Shown here in pieces: positions 14,560 to 18,983 of a DNA stretch of 18,983 nucleotides (its first letter is position 1; the number at the start of each line of letters is the position of its first letter). The notes beneath the pieces were generated by a model, which made no database searches, had not been told where the DNA came from, and was given only the letters and a program-made list of their open reading frames with translations. The stretch lies in NCBI GenBank assembly GCA_027858355.1, contig JAQICW010000647.1, positions 1 to 18,983 on the forward strand. The letters run 5' to 3'. Position numbers and translations under genes: made by a program. The DNA is from Desulfobacula sp. (GTDB lineage Bacteria; Desulfobacterota; Desulfobacteria; Desulfobacterales; Desulfobacteraceae).

Positions 14560-15832
14560 TTAGTATTTCCTCTATATTATTTTTGCATATCTTGATCAGT
14601 TCAGGAACCAGGTTTTCCATGGCCAGCGATATCTGTTCTTTAGTATTCATATTTCTTAGTATAATAGCATTTTTCATAAGCTCATTTTCACCTGCAATCA
14701 ATACATATTGGGCATCCAGTTTATCTGCCCGTTTCATAAGGGCTTTCATGCTTTTTCTCCTGAAATCCATCCCTGTGCGAATGCCGGCCTGGTTCAGTTC
14801 ACAGGACCAGTGATAGGCTTTTTCCATGGCAGCATCACCTAAAGAGACAATAAACAGATCAAGGGGTAGGGTTTTTGGTGTTTTATCAATCTGTTCCATG
14901 ACCTCCACCAGGCGGTCAAAGCCAATGGCAAATCCGATTGCGGGTGTTTGGGGTCCGCCCAGTTCTTTGACAAGGCCATCATATCGTCCGCCGCCGGCAA
15001 TAGCACTTTGTGCGCCAAGAGAGGTTGTCTGAATTTCCCAGGCAGTCCGGGTATAGTAATCCAGACCTCGCACCAGGGATTTGTCCACAATAAAATCAAG
15101 GCCTTGTTTTTCAAGGGTTGTTTTTACCGTATCAAAATGGTCTGAACAGTCATTGCAGAGATGGTCCAGGGTTGCAGGGGCATGGGCAAGCACCTTTCTA
15201 CAATCTGCTGTTTTGCAGTCAAGGATTCTTAATGGATTTGTATCCATCCTTCTTAAGCAGTTTTCACAAAGCCTGTCTTTTTTTGATTCAATAAAAGTCA
15301 AAAGTGCTTTTTGAAAGGATGGTCTGCATTCAGGGCATCCAAGGGAATTTATATGTGCTGAAAGTCCGGTCAGCCCAAGGCGTTTAAACAATTCATTTAA
15401 CAGAAAAATCAATTCACTGTCAACATAGGCAGATTCCACTCCAAATATTTCTGCATCAATTTGATAGAATTGACGGTATCTGCCTTTTTGGGGTCGTTCA
15501 CGTCTGAACATGGGGCCGAGCATGTAAAATTTTCTGACGGGATCTATTGCATACATTTTATGCTGGATGTAAGATCTGACAATAGACGCTGTGGCTTCCG
15601 GTCTTAAGGTCAGCTTTTCCCCATTCCGATCCTCAAAGGTATACATCTCTTTTTCAACAATATCCGTTACCTCTCCGATACTTCTGGCAAAAAGCTGGGT
15701 TTTTTCCAGGATGGGAATCCTGATTTCCTTAAACCCAAATGCTTCAAATAATAGTATTGCTTCTTTTTCTACTTTCTGCCAGAGGGAAATCTGTTCCGGC
15801 AGTATATCTCTAAATCCTCGAATGGTCTGCAT
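14552..15832 (-). CDS. hisS: Histidyl-tRNA synthetase
   Basis: This class II synthetase charges tRNA(His). The 426-residue protein has the N-terminal TIRGFRDILPEQ, LRPEAT (77-82), motif 2 MFRRERPQKGRYRQFYQIDAE (108-128), the histidine-specific LVRGLDYYTRT (253-263) and GGGRYDGL (280-287), and motif 3 AIGFAIGFDRL. A C-terminal anticodon-binding domain follows from about residue 330. The insertion domain is Cys-rich, with CPEC, CENC, a C-x4-C pair and CNDC between about 166 and 229, which may bind zinc. ATG at 15832 has only a weak purine stretch upstream. It is the first gene of the hisS-aspS unit, which has its own promoter; hisD lies further upstream on the same strand. Confidence 0.96.
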   Translation of the reverse strand: MQTIRGFRDILPEQISLWQKVEKEAILLFEAFGFKEIRIPILEKTQLFARSIGEVTDIVEKEMYTFEDRNGEKLTLRPEATASIVRSYIQHKMYAIDPVRKFYMLGPMFRRERPQKGRYRQFYQIDAEIFGVESAYVDSELIFLLNELFKRLGLTGLSAHINSLGCPECRPSFQKALLTFIESKKDRLCENCLRRMDTNPLRILDCKTADCRKVLAHAPATLDHLCNDCSDHFDTVKTTLEKQGLDFIVDKSLVRGLDYYTRTAWEIQTTSLGAQSAIAGGGRYDGLVKELGGPQTPAIGFAIGFDRLVEVMEQIDKTPKTLPLDLFIVSLGDAAMEKAYHWSCELNQAGIRTGMDFRRKSMKALMKRADKLDAQYVLIAGENELMKNAIILRNMNTKEQISLAMENLVPELIKICKNNIEEILSD

Positions 15833-15882
15833 TATGTTTTCTTTATACTTAAAATTATTAGCAAGATTTAAAATAACCTTTA

Positions 15883-15912
15883 TTTATATATTAATATCAA
15901 GGCGTTAGTCAA
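15883..15912 (-). promoter_or_regulatory. Promoter for the hisS-aspS unit
   Basis: On the minus strand TTGACT (-35; 15907-15912) precedes an AT-rich -10 region. TATAAA at 15883-15888 gives an 18-base spacer and TATATA at 15885-15890 gives 16. It lies in the 107-base gap between hisD and hisS, about 50 bases before the hisS start. No T-box or other leader structure was recognised. Confidence 0.45.
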
Positions 15913-15939
15913 TACATAAAATTATGTAATAAATAATTG

Positions 15940-17235
15940 TTATTTTCTGATTTTTACACAATTGGCATGGGCCGTCAGCCCTTCCGTCTCAGCCAAAAGG
16001 ATAACATCATCGGCTTCCTTTATAAAAGCCGCTTTTGAATAATGAATCAAACTGGTTTTTTTTGTAAAATGGTCAACACTCAATGCAGAAGAAAACCTTG
16101 CAGTTCCTGCAGTGGGCAGGACATGGTTGGGGCCTGCAATATAATCTCCCATGGGTTCAGGTGTATATGAGCCTATAAATAAGGCGCCGGCATTCTGTAT
16201 AAGATCAATATAATCAAAGGGTTCTTGAACGATTAACTCAAGGTGTTCCGGTGCAAGACGGTTTGAAAGTTCGATCCCGGTTTCAATGTCCGGCACCAGC
16301 ATAATGGCACCGAAACGTTCAATGGATTCCTTTGCAATATCTTTTCGGGGTAGTTTTTCAATCTGGCTTTCAAGGGCGGCAGCAGTATTTTTGGCAAGAC
16401 TTTGTGAATCTGTCACAAGTATGGAAGATGCCATGACATCATGCTCTGCCTGGGAAAGAAGGTCTGCTGCCAGAAATTGCGGGTTTGCGTGTTTATCTGC
16501 AATGATAAGTATTTCACTGGGGCCTGCAATCATATCAATTCCTACTATGCCTGCAACAATTTTTTTAGCAAGTGTCACATAGATATTTCCGGGACCAACA
16601 ATCACATTTACTTTTGGAACGGTCTGGGTTCCATAAGCCAGGGCGCCTATTGCCCAGGCACTCCCAGCTTTAAAAACAGAGGTAATCCCGATCCTTTGGG
16701 CTGCAGCAAGAATATGGGGATTGATCTCACCGTTTTCCATGGGCGGGGTCATAAGATTAATGGATGAAACACCAGCTATTTTTGCAGGAATCCCTCCCAT
16801 CAGTACAGATGACACCAAGGGGGTTTTCCCACCCTTGGCTCCCGGCGCATAAACACCTGCAGCATTAACGGGTTTGATAAGTTGTCCCACCATGACACCT
16901 TTTCTCGGTGTATCAATCCAGGAGTTTTCTTTTTGTTTTGAATGAAAAGATTCAATTTGATTGGCAGATCGGTCAAGGGCTTTTAAAAATGAGGCATCAA
17001 CACTTTTTAATGCAATTTCAAACTCTTTTTGGGTTACTTTTAAAGAGTCGATGGTGATTTTTTTTGAATCAAATTTCCTGGTGTATTCAACAAGGGCTTC
17101 ATCCCCCCGTGTTTTTACATCTTCAAGATAGGCTTCAACCCTCTCATAATCCTGTTTTGAGAAGCCCAAGCCTCGTTCTATGGTATCTTTCACTCTTTTT
17201 TCTGCACTCTTGGAAGGGTATTTATATAGTTTCAT
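15940..17235 (-). CDS. hisD: Histidinol dehydrogenase
   Basis: HisD carries out the last two steps of histidine synthesis, oxidising L-histidinol to L-histidine with NAD and a zinc ion. The 431-residue protein is of normal length. It shows VGPGNIYVTLAKK (213-225), AGPSEILIIADKHANP (237-252), LLSQAEHD with zinc ligands Gln262 and His265, the catalytic pair Glu330/His331 in LAPEHLEL, Asp364 in MGDYIAGPNHVLPT, and His423 in the C-terminal LTAHANCVKI. All catalytic and zinc residues are present. It is not followed by other his biosynthesis genes; hisS is 107 bases downstream. The ATG at 17235 has only a weak AAAAGA upstream. Confidence 0.96.
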   Translation of the reverse strand: MKLYKYPSKSAEKRVKDTIERGLGFSKQDYERVEAYLEDVKTRGDEALVEYTRKFDSKKITIDSLKVTQKEFEIALKSVDASFLKALDRSANQIESFHSKQKENSWIDTPRKGVMVGQLIKPVNAAGVYAPGAKGGKTPLVSSVLMGGIPAKIAGVSSINLMTPPMENGEINPHILAAAQRIGITSVFKAGSAWAIGALAYGTQTVPKVNVIVGPGNIYVTLAKKIVAGIVGIDMIAGPSEILIIADKHANPQFLAADLLSQAEHDVMASSILVTDSQSLAKNTAAALESQIEKLPRKDIAKESIERFGAIMLVPDIETGIELSNRLAPEHLELIVQEPFDYIDLIQNAGALFIGSYTPEPMGDYIAGPNHVLPTAGTARFSSALSVDHFTKKTSLIHYSKAAFIKEADDVILLAETEGLTAHANCVKIRK

Positions 17236-17277
17236 TCTTTTTATTATTCCAAAAAAATTATGATTTACAGCGTGACC

Positions 17278-17296
17278 ATTATATGAGTTTTAACTC
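17278..17296 (-). promoter_or_regulatory. Possible hisD promoter with overlapping palindrome
   Basis: On the minus strand a perfect TATAAT (17278-17283) lies 43 bases upstream of the hisD start. One base further upstream is the palindrome GAGTT-N2-AACTC (17285-17296), which would fall in the -35/-10 spacer where a repressor could bind. No convincing -35 is visible at 16-18 bases, so the promoter call is tentative. Confidence 0.3.
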
Positions 17297-17324
17297 CCGA
17301 TAAAATCCAGACATATATATACGT

Positions 17325-17359
17325 GGCCTTTTTTATAGCAAAAGAGACTCTATAAAGCC
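17325..17359. other. Hairpin in the hisD-AOR spacer
   Basis: GGC (17325-17327) and TTTATAG (17332-17338) pair with CTATAAA (17350-17356) and GCC (17357-17359), leaving a 4-base bulge and an 11-base loop. It lies about 90 bases upstream of hisD. There is no run of His codons nearby to suggest a his-type attenuator. Its role is unknown. The rest of the 241-base spacer is AT-rich, and apart from the terminator at 17421-17447 and the TATAAT/palindrome I see nothing else in it. Confidence 0.3.
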
Positions 17360-17420
17360 ATTAAATAAATTTAAACAAGCTTATTTCAGGTCTCTTAATT
17401 GACAGGGTTAAGTTAAAATT

Positions 17421-17447
17421 AAAAAAAAAAATGGCAGAAACTCTGCC
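17421..17447 (-). terminator. Intrinsic terminator after the AOR gene
   Basis: On the minus strand GGCAG and CTGCC (17433-17447) form a 5-bp stem with a 5-base loop, followed directly by a T-run of eleven (17421-17431 on the plus strand are all A). It begins about 30 bases after the AOR stop. The stem is short but the U-tract is exceptional. Confidence 0.6.
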
Positions 17448-17476
17448 CTTATTTTTAGTGTTATTCAAATTCAATT

Positions 17477-18983
17477 TTAAAATTTAAGCGTTTTTGACAA
17501 TTCCTCGGAAGTAAAATCCCAGGTTGTATTATGGGGTGGAAATGTTTCGTTAAACATTTCCGGAAGCTGGTCATCAACCTCGGTAAAGCCGGCTCTCCTG
17601 TTAAATTCATTTTCATTGTTCAATATGGATTTTCCAAGGGCAACAACATCATCCGGCGTGAGCGTCAATCCATACCTTGCATTGAGCATATCGACGATTG
17701 TCTGCACCCCGTCTTCATTGTCAAGCACAGCAAAGGCAATAAACAGACAAAGCCCTGCTGCGTCAATGGCTGCTGTGGCAACCTGAAGGTTCTGGGACAG
17801 CTCAATATTTCCTTCTTTTTTGTGTGGATCCACTGTTCCGCCAACACTCAAAATATTGGCAGTAACACCGTAACCAGCCGTATGATCCGCACCCATGGGA
17901 GTTGTGGCATAGGTCACCCCAACACCTTTACAGGATCGTGGGTCATAGGCTGGAAGGGCCTGGTTTTTCACCACAGGGACCCGGTCTACGCCCAGAGCAT
18001 CACCAGTGAACCCGGCACCATTACCAATGATTTTTCCTTCAGGCGCATATTCACCGACTTTTGACAGAAGAGCAATGGCAGCCTTGCCGTCTCCCCATGG
18101 AATCATGCCGCCTTCCATGGCAATTCCCAGAGTGACGCCCATTTCAATTGTATCAAGGCCGAAATCATCACTGAGCCTGTCCAGCATGGCAATATCATCC
18201 AGGTCTTTGATGGTGGTATGGGCACCAAAAGCCCAGATGGTTTCATATTCAAAACCAGATGTGAGATACTTGCCATCTTTGTCATGGTAAACATTGGAGC
18301 ATTTAATCACACAACCCGGATGGCATCCTTCCGAGGTAACTCCGCCTCTTTGTTCAATGAGTTCGGCCATTTTTTCGCCGCTGATATCCTGGGCATTGTC
18401 AAAACGGCCGGATCGAAAGTTCTTGGTAGGGAATGCTCCGGCTTCATTGATCACATTGACGAGGACCGCAGTGCCAAGGGCAGGCAATCCCTGGCCAGAT
18501 ACGGGATGACTTCTTAACATGTCCACCCATCTCTTATTGGCAGCCTTAAAAGCCTCGGGGTCTTTCATCTCAAGTTTGGACGCACCAGTGTCATCCACTA
18601 CAATAGCTTTTATCTTTTTGGACCCCATGACAGCGCCTAAACCCCCTCTGCCGTGTGCGCGTCCAGGTCTTCCATTCATATCAGCCTGCTGGATACTGGC
18701 ACCTTTCAGGCATTGTTCACCTGCCTGACCAATACTGAGAACAGCAACCCTTTTACCGTATTTTTCCCAAAGGCTTTCCATTACAGCATAATTGCCCTTG
18801 CCCACAAGGTCACCTGCCGGCAGAATTTCAACCCCATCATTGTTAATCACAATTATGCTGAAGCCATTCCCTTCCGGCTTATCTTCAAGAATCAGGCCTG
18901 CAATGCCTAATTTTGCAAGCTTCTGGGAAGCATATCCGCCGGCATTACTCTCTTTGATACCTCCGGTGAGCGGTGATTTTGCA
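17477..18983 (-). CDS. Aldehyde ferredoxin oxidoreductase family protein (5' end beyond window)
   Basis: This is a tungsten/molybdenum-pterin oxidoreductase that interconverts aldehydes or other carbonyls and acids with ferredoxin. The frame is open to the window edge, giving 501 residues; about 80-100 N-terminal residues are missing. A GTG at 18850 is internal, because the conserved SPLTGG...NAGGYASQKLAK segment lies upstream of it. Domain 1 ends around GRAHGRGGLGAVMGSKKIKAIVV. The [4Fe-4S] ligand candidates are Cys220, Cys224 and Cys228 (CHPGCVIKC), with a distant Cys412 in DAAGLCLF. The first pair is spaced C-x3-C; the archaeal AOR has C-x2-C. The substrate cannot be told; related enzymes include AOR, FOR, GAPOR and uncharacterised subgroups. 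A terminator lies downstream. Confidence 0.9.
   Translation of the reverse strand, partial: AKSPLTGGIKESNAGGYASQKLAKLGIAGLILEDKPEGNGFSIIVINNDGVEILPAGDLVGKGNYAVMESLWEKYGKRVAVLSIGQAGEQCLKGASIQQADMNGRPGRAHGRGGLGAVMGSKKIKAIVVDDTGASKLEMKDPEAFKAANKRWVDMLRSHPVSGQGLPALGTAVLVNVINEAGAFPTKNFRSGRFDNAQDISGEKMAELIEQRGGVTSEGCHPGCVIKCSNVYHDKDGKYLTSGFEYETIWAFGAHTTIKDLDDIAMLDRLSDDFGLDTIEMGVTLGIAMEGGMIPWGDGKAAIALLSKVGEYAPEGKIIGNGAGFTGDALGVDRVPVVKNQALPAYDPRSCKGVGVTYATTPMGADHTAGYGVTANILSVGGTVDPHKKEGNIELSQNLQVATAAIDAAGLCLFIAFAVLDNEDGVQTIVDMLNARYGLTLTPDDVVALGKSILNNENEFNRRAGFTEVDDQLPEMFNETFPPHNTTWDFTSEELSKTLKF

Noticed and set aside
15915..15930. ACATAA-AA-TTATGT hairpin near the hisD stop as a terminator
   Set aside because: The stem is all but one pair A-T and the structure sits beside the hisS -35; its stability is too low to support a terminator call.
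16741..16752. GGGCGGGGTCAT in hisD as a third copy of the inverted repeat
   Set aside because: Only the GGGGTCA core matches; the rest of the 34-base unit is absent and the stretch is conserved hisD coding sequence.
18848..18850. GTG as the start of the AOR gene
   Set aside because: The frame is open upstream to the window edge and the upstream codons encode the conserved SPLTGG/NAGGY part of AOR, so the GTG is an internal Val codon.

Overview
This window looks like a chromosomal stretch from a strictly anaerobic, moderately low-GC, Gram-negative bacterium of the Desulfobacteraceae type (Desulfobacula/Desulfobacter-like). The organism call is inference. It rests on an ispG-proS-relA gene order, a classical 191-residue rubrerythrin, a tungsten-type aldehyde ferredoxin oxidoreductase, a BamD lipoprotein (so an outer membrane), and the overall codon and base composition. 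No rRNA, tRNA, CRISPR array, integrase or transposase gene was seen, and no gene-free gap exceeds about 250 bases.

Layout. (1) 1-4766, plus strand: ispG, proS and a bifunctional Rel/Spo (p)ppGpp enzyme form a tightly packed unit, possibly followed by a tiny overlapping ORF. (2) 4864-7189, minus strand: a redox/envelope unit reads trxA, trxB, bamD, rpmB. It starts at a good sigma70-like promoter and ends at a hairpin terminator. Here trxB is split by an in-frame TAA. (3) 7200-9098: rubrerythrin (minus) and an EamA-type drug/metabolite transporter (plus) are divergent and are bracketed by two nearly identical inverted repeats. The right-hand repeat supplies the last ten sense codons and the stop codon of the transporter. 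(4) 9103-10955, minus strand: aroF (short type I-beta DAHP synthase) and aroB overlap by 4 nt and form the entry to the shikimate pathway. (5) 11156-12761, plus strand: a NarL/FixJ-type response regulator and a sensor-less cytosolic histidine kinase. The kinase has its own promoter with an adjacent operator-like inverted repeat, and the pair ends in a 19-bp stem terminator. (6) 12772-17235, minus strand: aspS and hisS overlap by 8 nt and have their own promoter; hisD lies upstream. (7) 17421-18983, minus strand: the C-terminal five-sixths or so of an aldehyde:ferredoxin oxidoreductase, cut by the window edge.

Most of the genes are housekeeping: isoprenoid and aromatic precursor synthesis, histidine synthesis, three aminoacyl-tRNA synthetases, stringent response and a ribosomal protein. 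The redox genes (thioredoxin system, rubrerythrin, AOR) fit an anaerobe coping with oxygen exposure.

No clearly new multi-gene system is visible. The observations most worth following are the nonsense codon in trxB (TAA followed at once by an in-frame ATG), the inverted repeat pair around rubrerythrin and the transporter, and the orphan-looking two-component pair.
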